Assembly: GCA_003024785.1 (NCBI GenBank)
Contig: PUQB01000740.1
Location: 1 to 64,000, forward strand
Origin: Selaginella tamariscina
Taxonomy: Eukaryota; Streptophyta; Lycopodiopsida; Selaginellales; Selaginellaceae
Direction of reading: 5' to 3'
DNA: 64,000 nt
Positions within the stretch are counted from its first letter, which is position 1, and each line of letters opens with the position of its first letter. Below, one piece after another: positions 11,317 through 24,554 of the stretch. The translations under genes and the position numbers were made by a program. A model generated the notes under the pieces. It was not told the DNA's origin, searched no databases, and was given only the letters and a program-made list of their open reading frames with translations.

Positions 11317-12310
11317 TAAAATCTTTATACTAATATAAACTAAATCCATGCATATTTTTCTAATTATTTAATATAAATTTACTCTAAACACTAAACATAT
11401 GTAAGTCCCAGTGTATAGTGTGTGTAACTATAAATGTTTGATTTGGGATTTAAACTTTAAATCATAAATACAAAGCTAGATGCTTTATTTATATCGTGAT
11501 CCACTCATCGGCTTGTGCATGTGTGTGCATATGTATCTTTGTAAGTGCTTACTAATGTGTGTGCACGTGTATATGTAAATTTTTTATTGTGTTTATATAT
11601 GTGTGCAACAGAAACGAATTAAAGTGAAAATGATATTAATATACACACTATGAACATAATATTATATCATTTTATCTAATATATAGTCATATATAGTTTT
11701 AATAATATATATTAATTTAATATTGATAATAAGGTTTAACATGGAATATTCAAAATAATAAGAAATTAATTGAGAAAATCCCATTAATATATACAAATGT
11801 AGAATAATTACTAAATAATTAACTAATTTAATTATGATAATCATGTTTAATATTGGAATATTCTTGGAATAATAAGAAAATAATAAAGAATATCCCATTA
11901 ATATAAAGAAATGTAGATTAATTACTCGAATAATTAAGAAAATAATATTAATAAACACACTATGAATATATTATAAATGATACATAATAATATATCAATT
12001 TATTTATTGTATAGTATATATATTTATATATATACTTAATAATATATACTAGAATATTAAGAATGTAGAATAATTCTAAAATTTCATAATATTAAACAAG
12101 CTTGAATCACTTGAATCATATTAAATGTAATTTATAAAAATAATTGGAATTAAAGAGTATATATGTTAGAGTGTCGGTTATTTGTGTTAACTCATCTTAA
12201 ATTTTATTTTATTTTATTTTCAAAAATTTAAAATTATGACATAAGTATTATTAGTCTAACATGTAAATTTAAAAATGCATTTAATTCCTATTCAAATTCA
12301 GATCTGGTTT
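11312..12310. other. AT-rich tract with a two-copy ~113-bp tandem repeat
   Basis: No gene is seen. Within 11735-11945 a segment with GAATATTC, AATAATAAGAAA, ATCCCATTAATAT, AAATGTAGA and TTAATTACT occurs twice in the same order, about 113 bp apart. The 98-codon frame on the minus strand (11662-11958) is low-complexity Ile/Asn/Leu sequence encoded by this repeat. Confidence 0.6.
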
Positions 12311-12640
12311 TTTCTTCAGCAAGGATTTCTTCATTTCTGTAATTTTCTCTCTTTAGATCTTCTTTTTTCTTAATAGTGATCACCTAAGGAGCGACATTAA
12401 ATTAGGTGCTATTGTTTATAAAAAGCACAGCGCCTTCAATGCTGTTTACAAGTAAGTATTATAAACAAATTTAGAAATACTTATAAAAATTCACTCTCTT
12501 ACATTCTCTCTTAAAATTAAAATTTAGGGGTTTAGGAATCCATTAGCATTACATTATATTCATTAGGGATTTATCTCGTTTACACATCCTTTTCACTTAA
12601 AATTCTCGGTTAGCCGAGGCAACGGGATTAATCCGGCCAT
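12310..12640 (+). repeat. P module 2
   Basis: Diverged partner of 6540-6900, sharing the GCTGTTTACAA and TATTATAAACAAATTTA segments and the AGCCGAG motif, and leading directly into palindrome array II. No open frame is seen. Confidence 0.6.
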
Positions 12641-13315
12641 TTTTTTTTGCCTCTTTAAAACTCTTTAAAACATGAAGCCGTGGCATGATTAATCCGGCCA
12701 ATGCTTCCCGCCTCTTAGAAAGGCAGCGGGATTAATTTTGAAACAACTCTTGAAATGATGAAGAGTTAATAAATTTATTATAAAGAATTATTGGCGGGAT
12801 CAATCCTGCCCATCATTCTAAGAGGCAGAGAAGGGGTGGCGGGATTAATCTCGCCACCACTTCCCTGTTTTAGATATTTGTGGGCAAGATTTATCCTGCC
12901 GACCAGTTTAGGAGGCAGGGAAGCATTGACGAGATTAATCCTGCCACTCCCTTGAGATCTCTCTGAAATCATAACTTCGGAGAGGATTATTCCCGCCACC
13001 TATTCCCCATCGGTAAGAGTTGTGAGTGGGATTAATCCGCCGACTCTTCCTCATCAGAGAGAGTTGGCGATGGGATTAATCCCGCCAACTCTCTCCAACA
13101 AGGAGTAGCCAGCGGTGGGATTAATCCCGCCAACTTTCTTCAACGAGGAAGAGTCAGTAGTGGGATTAATCCCGCCGCTTCTCTTTGACGAGGAAGAGTT
13201 GGCGACATGATTGAACCCGCCAACTCTCTCCAACGAGGAAGTAGTGGGCGGGATTAATCATGCCCACCATTTTATTAGGCAGGGAAGGGGTGGCGGATTA
13301 ATCTTGCCACCAATT
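12615..13315. repeat. Palindrome array II, copy 1
   Basis: About fifteen palindrome variants occur here. From 13027 they are evenly spaced (starts at about 13027, 13073, 13114, 13158, 13203, 13247 and 13294; steps of 41-47 bp). The spacers are related to each other and are themselves imperfect palindromes (for example CTTTCTTCAACGAGGAAGAG), so two palindromes alternate. Minus-strand frames here encode GGINPT-type repeats and are artefacts. Confidence 0.85.
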
Positions 13316-13429
13316 CTATTAATCAAGCATGATAATCTATAGTTATACATAATTATATATTATTGCACACACATATATATTAAGCACCCTCGATTTAGAT
13401 TTTTTGGAAATATTACATAAATAAATATC

Positions 13430-14560
13430 ATAAATAACACAATTATTTATGTGTAGGATAATATGTTTAATACTGGAAATAAAGTATGTCTTCTTCGGAA
13501 CAACGAGATAGTTGGCACTTGAATTGTGGAAGTTCGAGATGATAATGCGTATGTCACAATATTGCCTAAGGATCTTATGTGTATGTATGGGTGAACACCA
13601 TTTGCAAGCATGTTAAGGTTCCTAAAATGGAATTTGAAGAGGGTTCTCCTGTATTGTAGAATGTAGATGAATTAAAAGCTGATACATAATATGTAGAGTC
13701 ACAAATAAATAGTAGTACGAGTTCACCAAATGATGGCTTGCCTGCTGTAATGGATGAGATGATTCTTTTTCTTATGAGATTGAGATTGGGAGAGGCATCA
13801 TCACAGTTATAAATCCAATAGAAGCCGTATCAAAAGAGAAACTAGGGGCCTACTTCGTGGGTGTAGTTGTGACAGAGGTTTCACCTAATGGCACATTGCA
13901 TCTTGGATCCCTCGTGAGGTGCGAACATATGAATTAAGACGGCGAGATGGTTGAACATATTCAGGGTTGGATTTCAATAATAATAACTCGAAAGAACAAC
14001 CCATATTTGAAGAGGTTTCTTGCATTGGTCCTATAGTAAAAAAAGGCGATTCATGGGTTGCAGATCTGCCCTTACAAGTTTTAGCAAGACGGTCAAGATC
14101 GATCTTACATCTTCGACAAGTGTTACTAGCATTTCCACGATTGACTGCTGCAAGAAAGTATTGTCAAATGGCAAACCGGAATGAAATTACCCAATGTAGA
14201 CATGTCTTTTGTATGCTCACCCAAAAGAAAAGGCATGAGTTTGTATATGCTGCACTAACTGGTGTATTAATAGAATGGCCTTGGACACATGTTATCAGAG
14301 TACATCCATGGTATTTAATAAGGTGGCCATTTACTTCAAAGCTTGGTACATTATATATGGGATCCCAAAAACCACGTTCTATTGTCAAAGGGATGAGTGG
14401 CTAGATGGAGCGTGCACCTAGTATACGAGAACACTCGCCTAGTCAAAACCCACTCTCACATTATGGAAGCCATACAGATACTCAAGGCTTTTGTACAAGC
14501 AAATGCAAACAGGATGCCTCACAAATGCCAAACCACAAATGCAGGGGTTAAGAAAAATTT
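13430..14560 (+). pseudogene. DDE-type transposase relic, N-terminal part
   Basis: Plus-strand frames carry CIGPIVKK, CQMANRNEITQCRHVFCM, KKRHEFVYAALTG, a segment reading YFKAWYTIYGIPKTTFYC in the best copy (59280 region), and AIQILKAFVQANANRMPHKC. A Cys-rich start followed by a 'YGI-x-K-x-TF' helix block is usual for the N-terminal half of the same plant transposon ORFs. The middle and C-terminal parts are elsewhere in the unit, so the gene is split. This copy has frame breaks. Array II lies immediately 5'. Confidence 0.55.
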
Positions 14561-14561
14561 C

Positions 14562-15050
14562 ATACATTTATATATGCAAACTAATGTTAAATTAAATTTT
14601 ACTTAATGTATATTTTCACACATTGCATTTAAGAATGCTTTATTTATATTCCATACCTTAACTTTTATAAGTTTAGGATTTTCTTATAGTTAACTATATA
14701 TGTATATGAAATGCAGTATTCTCCCCGACCCTACCCATGTGGTTGTCAACTCTAACTGTTGAGAATGCTATTATAAGAGTAACATTTAACCATTTTAATT
14801 ATCTCTTGTTTATTTTTTAATAAAGTATAAAAAAATGTAGGAGCCTAATCAAGTTGAGAAGTAATGATAAGGGAAGTAAGAATGGAATAAGTAGAAATGT
14901 AAAAACATGTTAACTTGTAAAACATGAGATTAAATTAAATTTAATCATTATGATGAAGTTAATCAAGGAAGTTATTAAATTATATAGTAATTAAGTAAGG
15001 ATATTAAACTAGACCATTGACACATATATTTAATTACAATTTACAATAAT
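14562..15050 (+). repeat. Block X, shortened direct copy
   Basis: Repeats the start of X (ACATTTATATATGCAAACTA onward) and its end (ACCATTGACACATATATT) but lacks about 600 bp between. With the full X at 16241 it brackets F-box a as direct repeats. Confidence 0.75.
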
Positions 15051-15611
15051 CATGTAACCAAATTTCCATGCTCCACGAGCCAAGCCTCCAACAAGCAGGT
15101 TGCACAAATGCTGGCTGAGGTGCGTGTGCGTGTGCACGTTTTATATAGATAGACACATACATATGTACATATTGATACATACTACATACACACAACAACA
15201 ACAATTTATTAATAAGTTATTGCATTGCAATTGTTTTTTGAGAAGCTACAAGAAAGGATCCAGCTTGTCGTGACTGTTGCCTAGGAGTGCTCAAACTCAG
15301 GCTCTCCAAGTCCGGTACAAGTGATGTAGCTGGTATCCGTCATCATGCAAAAATTGCCAACTGTAGAAACTATCCCCACAATGTTACTGGCATTACAAAT
15401 CATGCATATTATGCGCCCTTGTTGCTTGCACCTAAGCCACTCATTCTTCGTAGGATCGTATGGATTAACATTTTTAAATTAAAACCATGGTTTTTACTAT
15501 TCATGAATAGTAAACCCTATTAATAATTTCTATAATGAATAAATTGAAAAAGTATTTATAAAATTAAAAAAAATAGGATTAAATTTATGTATTTGATTTA
15601 ATTTAAAATCA

Positions 15612-16127
15612 TTATATAAATTGGTTTAAAATTTGTTGATCTAAATCACCATGGTTTATTTGGTGATTTAAGCCGTTTAATCCTTTGTATACTAAAACTG
15701 CATCCTCTCCAATCAACGAGATTAAGAATAATTCATTTGACCATGTAGTACTTAAGTGTAATTCGTTCCTCCATGGTAGATTTTCCATCCATTGAACATG
15801 TCCATGTAACAATAACAAAATGGCTTAAATACCTAGATAATGCCATTCATTATAGTAGCCAATGGGTTTAAGTCCAATCTTTCCGCATATAGCAAAATCG
15901 AACTTCACACCATCTTCACCGAACTCAATAAACTGGTAGCATGTTTTCTCTTCATTGTAAACTACATCCCCGTGAGGAGGCGGCAAAGGAGGCAGTTGTT
16001 CGATGCTTCTCTTCCAATCTTTACACACTAAACACGCAACGCACCTAGATTTCCTGGATAAGCGTGGTAGGATTTCTACCTCCACAATGTCTTGCGGCAA
16101 GCCAGGAAGAAGCTCGGCATATGCCAT
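15612..16127 (-). pseudogene. F-box gene copy a, frame broken
   Basis: The N-terminal frame (15825-16127, 100 codons) ends in NEWHYLGI and stop, the same lesion as in class c. The C-terminal frame continues to a stop at 15612-15614. Class a has one-base differences between units just before the break (GAACATG, GACATG or GCACATG), so this spot is either mutating or poorly called. Confidence 0.7.
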
Positions 16128-16240
16128 GAGAAAATGAGATCAAATAATACCTAGGGCATAGGACATTCCTTAAATACCCACGATTCCACGCGCGCATCCA
16201 AGAACCGACGGCCATTCATCATTGATGATGCTAAACCCTA

Positions 16241-17345
16241 ATCCAATTGACCTTATACCCTTAATCAAACCCAATTTAACACCCACACACCCATATTTGT
16301 ATGGTGTGTTGCAGAGGTACTCTTACATTTATATATGCAAACTAATGTTAAATTAAATTTTACTTAATGTATATTTTCACACATTGCATTTAAAAATGCT
16401 TTATTTATATTCCATACCTTAACTTTTATAAGTTAAAAAAGAGACTCTTTCTTATATTGTTATATGTACCCTTGTTATTTATATACATCTTAAACCCTCA
16501 TAGATGCTCTATTTTAGGATTTCCTTATAATTAATTATATATGTATATGTATATGGTTGTGAACTCTAACTATTGAGAATGCTATTATAAGAATAAGATT
16601 TAACCATTTTAATTATCTTTTGTTTATTTTTTATTAGAGTATAAAACATGTAGGACCTAATCAAGTTGAGAAGTAATGATAAGGGAAGTAAGAATGGAAT
16701 AAGTAGAAATGTAAAAACATGTTAATTTGTAAAACATGAGATTAAATTAAATTTAGTCATTACAATGAATGAACCTCATGTGGACAAGGCAAGGCTAAAT
16801 ACTAGATTTAATTACTAGAAAATTTAAATGAATACAATACTTATATATAAAATTTATTTATAAAGTTTCTTATTTAAATATAGTATTTTTTCTTAAATGT
16901 TATAATTTAAACATAAAATATAAGGTAAATATATTTTATTTTTAATTTTAAAATGATTGAAATTATAAACAAGGATATTTATTTATAAATAAGAAGAGTA
17001 TACAAGGCTAACTTTTTTTATGAGTTTTAAAGTTGAGTTAGCGGAAAGTTAATGAGTCAATTGTAAACAGTGATTGGTTGATTGGAAACCAACTCATATG
17101 ATTCATTAATGTATGGGTTTATAAATAAATCATGAAAAAAAATATGCAAGTATGTATCATGCGATTATGTAGTATGTTACAATACACTAGCAAAGAAATA
17201 ATTTCTGTTACTTAGGATCAGCAAAACCAGCACATTTTAATATTTAATTAAGGAAGTTATTAAACTAGACAGTAATTAAGTAAGGAAGTTATTAAACTAG
17301 ACCATTGACACATATATTTAATTACAATTTACAATAATCATGTAA
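16241..17345 (+). repeat. Block X, direct, unit 2
   Basis: Near-identical to 230-1335, with an extra TATGTA repeat near 16545. Confidence 0.85.
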
Positions 17346-18186
17346 CCAAAAATGACTATAGATCTGAAGAGTAGAACGATCAGCTTCTGCTAAATTCACT
17401 AATTAGGATATGCATGTCCATCTATATATATGTGTCCATGCTAACACAGTTATATTACAGTTTAGGCAATATATGCAGCTGGGAAGAGAATAGTTCCATA
17501 GGTATGGGCCAAATGGTGACAACATTCCTTTCTCGATACTTTACAGAGTTGTAGATTATGGATTCACATCAAAAATGGAAGAGCATCTAGACTTTATCTC
17601 CTTTGGAAGTGTTGGAGAAAAGACGTGTTCAGGCAGTTTTGGCCAAATTTCCATGCTCCACGGGCCAAGCCTCCAACAAGCAGGTTGCACAAATTCTAGC
17701 TAAGGTGAGCGCGTGTGTGCACATTTTATATAGATAGACACATACATATGTACATATTGATACATACTACATACACACACAACAACAGTTTATTAGTATT
17801 AAGTTATTGCATTGCAATTGTTTCTCGAGAAGCTGACAAGAAAGGATCCAGCTTGTCGTGACTGTCACCTAGGAGAGCTCAAACTCAAGCTCTCCAAGTC
17901 CGATACGAGTGATGTAGCGGTATCCGTCATCTCATGCAAAATTGCTAATTGTAGAAACTATCTCCACAATGTTACTGGCATTGCAAATCATGCATATTAT
18001 GCGCCCTTGTTGCTTGCACCTAATCCACTCATTCTTCGTAGGATTGTATGGATTAACATTTTTAAATTAAACCATGGTTCTTACTATTCATGAATAGTAA
18101 ACCCTATTAATAATTTCTATAATCAATAAATTATAAAATTAAAGAATATAGGATTAAATTTATGTATTTGATTTAATTTAAAATTA

Positions 18187-18698
18187 TTATATAAATTGGT
18201 TTAAAATTTGTTGATCTAAACCACCATGGTTTATTTGGTGATTTAAACCGTTCAATCCTTCGTATACTAAAACTGCATCCTCTCCAATCAACGAGATTAA
18301 GGATAAGTCATTTGACATGTAGTACTTAAGTGTAATTCGTTCCTCCATGATAGATTTTTCCATTCAATGTACATGTCCATGTAACAATAACAAAATGGCT
18401 TAAATACCCATACCATGCCATTACAGTAGCCTATCTGTTTAAGTCCAATCTTTCCACACATAACAAAATCAAACTTCATACCATCTTCACCAAACTCAAT
18501 AAACTGGTAACATGTTTTCTCTTCATTGTAAACTATAATCCCGTGAGGAGGCGGTAACAGAGGCAGTTGTTCGATGCTTCTCTTCCAATCTTTACACACT
18601 AAACACGCAACGCACCTGGATTTCCTGGATAAGCGTGGCAGGATTTCCACCTTCACAATGTCTTGCAGCAAGCAAGGAAAAAGCTGGGGATATGCCAT
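18187..18698 (-). pseudogene. F-box gene copy b, unit 2, one-base deletion
   Basis: The ATG is at 18696-18698. The total length is 512 bp against 513 in the intact 2163 copy. A base is missing near 18314 (TTTGACATG for TTTGACCATG), so the frame ends after 133 codons (...CQMTYP). The F-box and the middle region are unaffected. Confidence 0.7.
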
Positions 18699-18807
18699 GA
18701 AAAAATGAGATTAAATAATACCTAGGGCATAGGACATTCCTTAAATACCCACGATTCCATGCACGCTTCTAGGATTCCACGCACTCATCCAAGAACCGAT
18801 AATAGAT

Positions 18808-19511
18808 TTATGAATTCAATATGTTACATACACATAGATTGAGTACATATGGAACATACATGTGTTTAACATAATGTTTTCGATAACAAGTCTTTTTGTT
18901 GACTTTCTTACCTCCAATACATGCTTTCCATGTCCTAGGGTTCTTTTGCACAAGGTCTCCTCCTTGGGGGTACTCGTCAAATACGGGTTCATCTCTGTGG
19001 TGTGGGGACTCATTATAGCCGTCACTCTGACCTACGTCTAGAGGGCGTGAAAAGCTTCCTTGTGTCCATGTGTTAGCATACATATCAATAAAATCGGAAG
19101 TTTTATAACATTTCCAAGGCACTTTGGTGTTGTAACGAGCCTTGGAATGCTAGTCTTTAAATGATCCATCTTGTCATGGATCAAGCACAGGTATTCGAAT
19201 GGGCGTGAGACAGAAAGCATGAGGTGTGCATAGTACTGAGACCGGCAAGTTTGTTGTGCAATCATGTGGGCCTCCATCTTCTTTTGAATGGCAATGATCT
19301 CCACCAAGGTTTTTGCATAAGCCTCTGCAGGCTTCAATGATGTACAAGTGTCACACTTGGAAAAGCTAGAGTGTTTTGCAATCTCCACATTCTTAAAATA
19401 AGTATTCCATATATTGTTGAAGGTACGAGTGAAGATTGCTTGGAGCCCCATCAAACTGAGGCACTTGTTCACATGTTCACACAGCTTTAATTGAGTGTAG
19501 ATTGAAGGCAA
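18808..19511 (-). pseudogene. Transposase relic, middle part, unit 2
   Basis: This copy reads as one 157-codon frame (19038-19511) through KCDTC, YYAHLMLSVSRPFEYL and IHDKMDH, repairing the break seen at 3200 in unit 1. It is followed by a second frame to 18808. It is the best template for the middle part. Confidence 0.6.
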
Positions 19512-19732
19512 AACCTAGAGTACCGCTGCAACACACCATACAAATATGGGTGTGTGGGGTTAAATTGGGTTTGATTAAGGGTATAGGGTCAATTGGATTA
19601 GGGTTTAGCATCATCAATGAATAAATGGCCGTCGGTTCTTGGATGCGCACGTGGAATCCTGGAAGCGTGCATGGAATCGTGGGTATTTAAGGAATGTCCT
19701 ATGCCCTAGGTATTATTTGATCTCATTTTTTC

Positions 19733-20258
19733 ATGGCATATCCCGAGCTTCTTCCTGGCTTGCCGCAAGACATTGTGGAGGTAGAAATCCTGCCACGCTT
19801 ATCCAGGAAATCTAGGTGCGTTGCGTGTTTAGTGTGTAAAGATTGGAAGAGAAGCATCGAACAACTGCCTCCTTTGCCGCCTCCTCACGGGGTTGTAGTT
19901 TACAATGAAGAGAAAACATGCTACCAATTTATTGAGTTCAGTGAAGATGGTGTGAAGTTCGATTTTGCTATATGCGGAAAGATTGGACTTAAACCCATAG
20001 GCTACTATAATGAATGGCATTATTTGGGTATTTAAGCCATTTTGTTATTGTTACATGGACATGTGCAGTGGTAAACTTGAATGGAAAAATCTACCATGGA
20101 GGAATGAATTACACCTAAGTAATACATGGTCAAATGAATTATCCTTAATCTCTTTGATTGGAGAAGATGTAGTTTTAGTATACAAAGGATTAAACGGTTT
20201 AAATCACCAAATAAACCATGGTGGTTTAGATCAACAAATTTTAAACCAATTTATATAA
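19733..20258 (+). pseudogene. F-box gene copy c, unit 2
   Basis: Carries the same NEWHYLGI-stop lesion as 3711. The two halves are 19733-20035 and 20010-20258. Confidence 0.7.
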
Positions 20259-21275
20259 TGATTTTAAATTAAATTAAATACATAAATTTAATCTTATATT
20301 CTTTAATTTTATAAATACTTTTTCAATTTATTTATTATAGAAATTATTAATAGGGTTTACTATTCATGAATAGTAAGAATCATGGTTTAATCTAAAAATG
20401 TTAATCCATACGATCCTACTAAGAATGAGTGGATTAGGTGCAAGCAACAACGGAGGGTGCATAATATGCATGATTTGCAATGCCAGTAACATTGTGGAGA
20501 TAGTTTCTACAATTGGCAATTTTTGCATGAGATGACGGGTACCGGCTACACCACTCATAGCGGACTTGGAAAGCTTAAGTTTGAGCTCTCCCAAGTGACA
20601 GTCACGACAAGCTGGATCCTTTCTTGTCAGCTTCTCGAAAAATAATTGCAATGCAATAACTTAATATTAATAAATTGTTGTGTGTGTATGTAGTATGTAT
20701 CAATATGTACATATGTATGTGTCTATCTATATAAAATGTGCACACACACATGCACCTCAGCCAGCATTTGTGCAACCTGCTTGTTGGAGGCTTGGCCCAT
20801 GGAGCATGCAAATTTGGCCAAAACTGTTGTTAATGGTGTTGGTTCTAAAATAAATAGAACACTAACCACCACTTGAGCATGTGACAAAGCATCTATCGAG
20901 CATGTTTACATATCATATGCTTCTTCTTCAAAATCGATTGCACCACCACATGATCACACATGGAAGAACCATAAAGATAAGCATGAAATTTATGGAATGC
21001 TCAAACAATCATCAAACACTCCTTACTTGTAGTCAAATAATTGAGGTTCAGATTGCTAAGACTTTAACTAACATATAAAATGAATTAGAAGTAGGAATTT
21101 CTTACATGAGATCAACACTCATATCAATATTTAAAGCATTAATACAAAAATAAAGGGATGAAAGAAATCAAGGTAATGAAGAAAGGACAAAGTTAAGAGA
21201 TGAATAAGAGATTAAAAAAATATTGACACTTAGAGACTAAGAGAAAGAAGAGAACTATAGTAAAGCATGAAATGG

Positions 21276-21720
21276 ATTGTTTCATCAGACAAATGAGAAA
21301 CAAATTATGCCAAGTATGTGGCTTGCCCAAGAACTATTGAAGCTCGTGATGTGTCTTTGACACAAAAACTCTTCCATCACGAGAAATAACAACTCTTAAA
21401 TACTTGACAGAAGTTTAGCCAAACTTAATAAAATCATCCATTTGTGGTATAGGGTAGCTATTTGGTATTGTCACATAATTTGCAAGTCATAAATCTATTG
21501 TGAAATGCATGTCACAATTTACTTCCTTGATGATATGAGACTCAAAAGCCCAAGAACTACACAAAGGTTGCATCACACCTCGAGCTAACATATATTGAAC
21601 AACTTGTGTCATAACCTTTCCCTCTCCCCCTAAGTCAACGAAGCAAAGGGCTAATTGATATTTATGAAAGGGCCCTGGTCATGATGACCCAGGGTTGCTT
21701 GAGTCTTTCTCATATATCCC
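21276..21720 (-). pseudogene. Ty3/gypsy reverse-transcriptase relic, unit 2
   Basis: Copy of the 5290-5706 relic with the same internal deletion, plus a lost base in the GGGCCCCTGG run (here GGGCCCTGG, about 21669), which breaks the frame earlier. Confidence 0.65.
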
Positions 21721-22534
21721 ACATATCACACAATTTTACACATGTTGTAATTCACTAGGTCAAAACTATGACAACTTGCGACATCTCTTGCTTCTTTGAT
21801 AGTGATCAATGATGAATCAAAGCCTTGATTGGTGCTACATCCTACGTATCAATTCAATGTTAGTGTTGACTTCAATTCTTCTAGCAACAACAAGTTGCTA
21901 CAAATCAAAAAACTGATTGGGCATTTTAGGGGCACTTGTACCAAGGATAGTGCGTGCCCCTAAAATGCTGCGAGTTTAATTCTTTTAGTAAGAGGTTGGT
22001 GCATTGCCTAAGCAAGATTAACAAGGGAAATTGTATAAAATTGTACAATTATGTGTACAAAAGAATACAGATAGCTACGTTAATGCACAACATGCACTTG
22101 ACATCATTTATTGATTGAATTTTGATATATATTTAAGTTATTCATTTTTAAGGAAACATTATAGATCCTCAAATTTTGAGTGTGAAAAGGCATGTGTATT
22201 AGCTTAAGTAAAGAATGACAATTGTGATACTCACAGAGAAACATGTGCACAAGGGTTGTTGTAGCCTAGGAAATTCTCTCTCTCACACACACGTGTGCAA
22301 AGATTAAATTGGTTAAGAAACATATGTAGTTGATCATGAACTTCAACTCGAGAAGCGTATTGAGCACATCTCTCAATCATCTCAAACTCTCCATGAAGTT
22401 ACAACAACTCAAGAGTGTACTCCACTCTATATCCTGGTTGATAGTGGTTGACATTGTCAAACATCTAGCTGGCGTGAGCGAGGAGAAGCAGAGGACATAC
22501 AACGGGTGCAGACTAACAACTCAAATCCATATTT

Positions 22535-23075
22535 GTATCTCTCACAAGGGGTTTTTCATTTGTATTACTTTATTTCTTCAGATTTCCTCTTTCCTTGTTA
22601 GGAGCAACACTAAATTGGGTGTTATCATATAAAAAAAGCATGACACAGCTGTGCTGTTTACAATCAAGTATTATAAACAAATTTAAAGTACTTATAAAGA
22701 CTCACTCACTTACAATCAAAATTTAGGGTTTACATAAACAAATTTATATTCTCTTTATAAATACATACTACTTTTATGAATCCATTAGGATTGCACTAGA
22801 ATTTGTTAGGGATTTATCTTATTTACACATCCCATTTACTTCGAATTATCGATTAGCCGAGATTTCATATAATTCTCGATGGGGAATTAATCCCGCCAAT
22901 GCTTCCCCGCCTCTTAAAATGGTAGGCATGACTAATTTTGTCCACAACTTTCTGAATCAGGGAGAGGTGGCATGATTAATTCTGCCAATGCTTCCCCACC
23001 CACAACTCTTTGAGGGTGACGAGATTAATCTGCCCACCATTTTAAGAAGTGGGGAAGCATTGACGGGATTAATCT
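22535..23075 (+). repeat. P module 1, unit 2
   Basis: Matches 6540-7090, with the same few decayed palindromes before the transposase relic. Confidence 0.6.
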
Positions 23076-23079
23076 AAAC

Positions 23080-24545
23080 TCAATTGAAGTTGTGTGAACA
23101 TGTGAAAGTGCCTCAGTTTGATGGGGGCTCCAAACAATCTACACCAATACCTTGAACAACATATAGATTACTCAGTTTAAGATGTGGAGATTACAAAACT
23201 CTAGTTTTTTCAAGTGTGACACTTGTACATCATTAAAGATTGTAAATGCTTTTGTGCAAAACCCTTGGTGGAGATCATTGCCATTCAAAAGAAGATGGAG
23301 GCCCACATGATTGCACAATAAACTTGCCGATCTAATTACTATGCACACTGCATGCTTTGTATGTCACACCCATTAAAATACCTGTGCTTAATCCACGATA
23401 AGATTGATCATTGAAAGACCAACATTTTAAAGCTAGTTGCAACACCAAAGTGCCTTGGAAATGTCATGAAAATTTCGATTTCATTAACAAGTGTGTTAAC
23501 ACATGGACATGATTGTGAATCATATGGACACTTTTCATTTCCATAATGGTTTAACGACTCCAATTTCACTATTGGGTTGTTAAATATGTGTTTTAGAAAC
23601 CTTAAAGCCCATTCACAAACAAGTCTTATGGGTGATTTCAAAGTGAATAAACAACACCTCCAACCTTTACACAATGCTCTCATGAACACATTTGCACTTG
23701 AGGCTACTTGGGAATATGGGAGGCACTGTCAGTAGCCTGCACAAAAAAATGATGGCCCGATTGAGAGTTCCAGTTTATGTAGGGATCTAACTCAGACATG
23801 GTACAAGTGTTATCAACATCAAACTAGCTTCCTCGTGATTTGCTTTTACAAATTACAATTGTGCATGCAAGAACAAAAATAAGTAAATCATTTTAGTTAA
23901 GGGTTTCTCAAGCTCATACTTACTTTTATTTTTATATACGTATTAGCATACTTGTCAATGTTTGTTGCCAAAGCTGTGTTTAAAACAATCACACTTAGTT
24001 TTCTTATGGTTGGTGACATTCATGAAGATATTAATGCATTCTTTAGCAAGGTCTCCAACTCTACAAAATGGAAAGTGCACTTACCTTACCACATATGATG
24101 GATCTTTTTGAAAATTGCATCTTCAAAAAAATTATGCTCTACTCATAATTGAGGTGCCAAACTTCAAAAAGTTTCTTAAAGAGTATATCAAAGAGAGAAG
24201 CGATTCTTTAACTGGTCACTTTGTACAACAAAATTCTTCTTCTCCACAGGAGATGTTATACCTAATATGTAATACAAGTTACAGCCATCCATCAGAACAA
24301 GAGTGGTTACTCAAAGAGGACTTAATGCTCTTCAAAAGTGGAAAGCCACTTCTCCCAAAGGGATACAACGGATAACTAGACCTTATTTCACAAGTGCCCA
24401 ACTCAAGAAATAAAAGTTTATTATTGATGACCTCAAAAAGTATGTGACATGGGTTCAAAAATTGATGTTAAAAAATTGTGATAGGTGACTGGTTACTCAG
24501 AACTATATAAGCATATGATTAACAATTGTAAGATTGCTATTTGAG
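23080..24545 (+). pseudogene. Transposase relic, middle and C-terminal parts, unit 2
   Basis: Matches 7090-8560. The catalytic-type IDNC block has lost a base (ACAAATTACAATTG near 23850), and the C-terminal part has an insertion (GGGATACAACGGATAAC, about 24360) that introduces a stop. Confidence 0.6.
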
Positions 24546-24554
24546 AGAGTCATT

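Larger units (their letters stand above)
1..16011. repeat. 16-kb tandem unit, copy 1
   Basis: The sequence from base 1 is matched almost base for base from 16012, 44936 and 60979, so the window opens inside a tandem array of a unit about 16.0 kb long. The phase of the unit is arbitrary, because base 1 falls inside F-box copy a. The unit contains four F-box modules in two orientations, three transposase fragments, one reverse-transcriptase fragment and two palindrome arrays. Copies differ mainly by scattered one-base gaps and a few larger insertions or deletions. Confidence 0.9.

Noticed and set aside
11662..11958. 98-codon minus-strand frame rich in Ile, Leu and Asn that could pass as a membrane protein
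   Set aside because: It is low-complexity AT-rich tandem repeat sequence, broken in the other units.
14562..17345. Block X copies as LTRs of a retrotransposon flanking F-box a
   Set aside because: They are direct repeats but of unequal length. No primer-binding site, polypurine tract or 5-bp target duplication is seen, and X also occurs inverted elsewhere in the unit.
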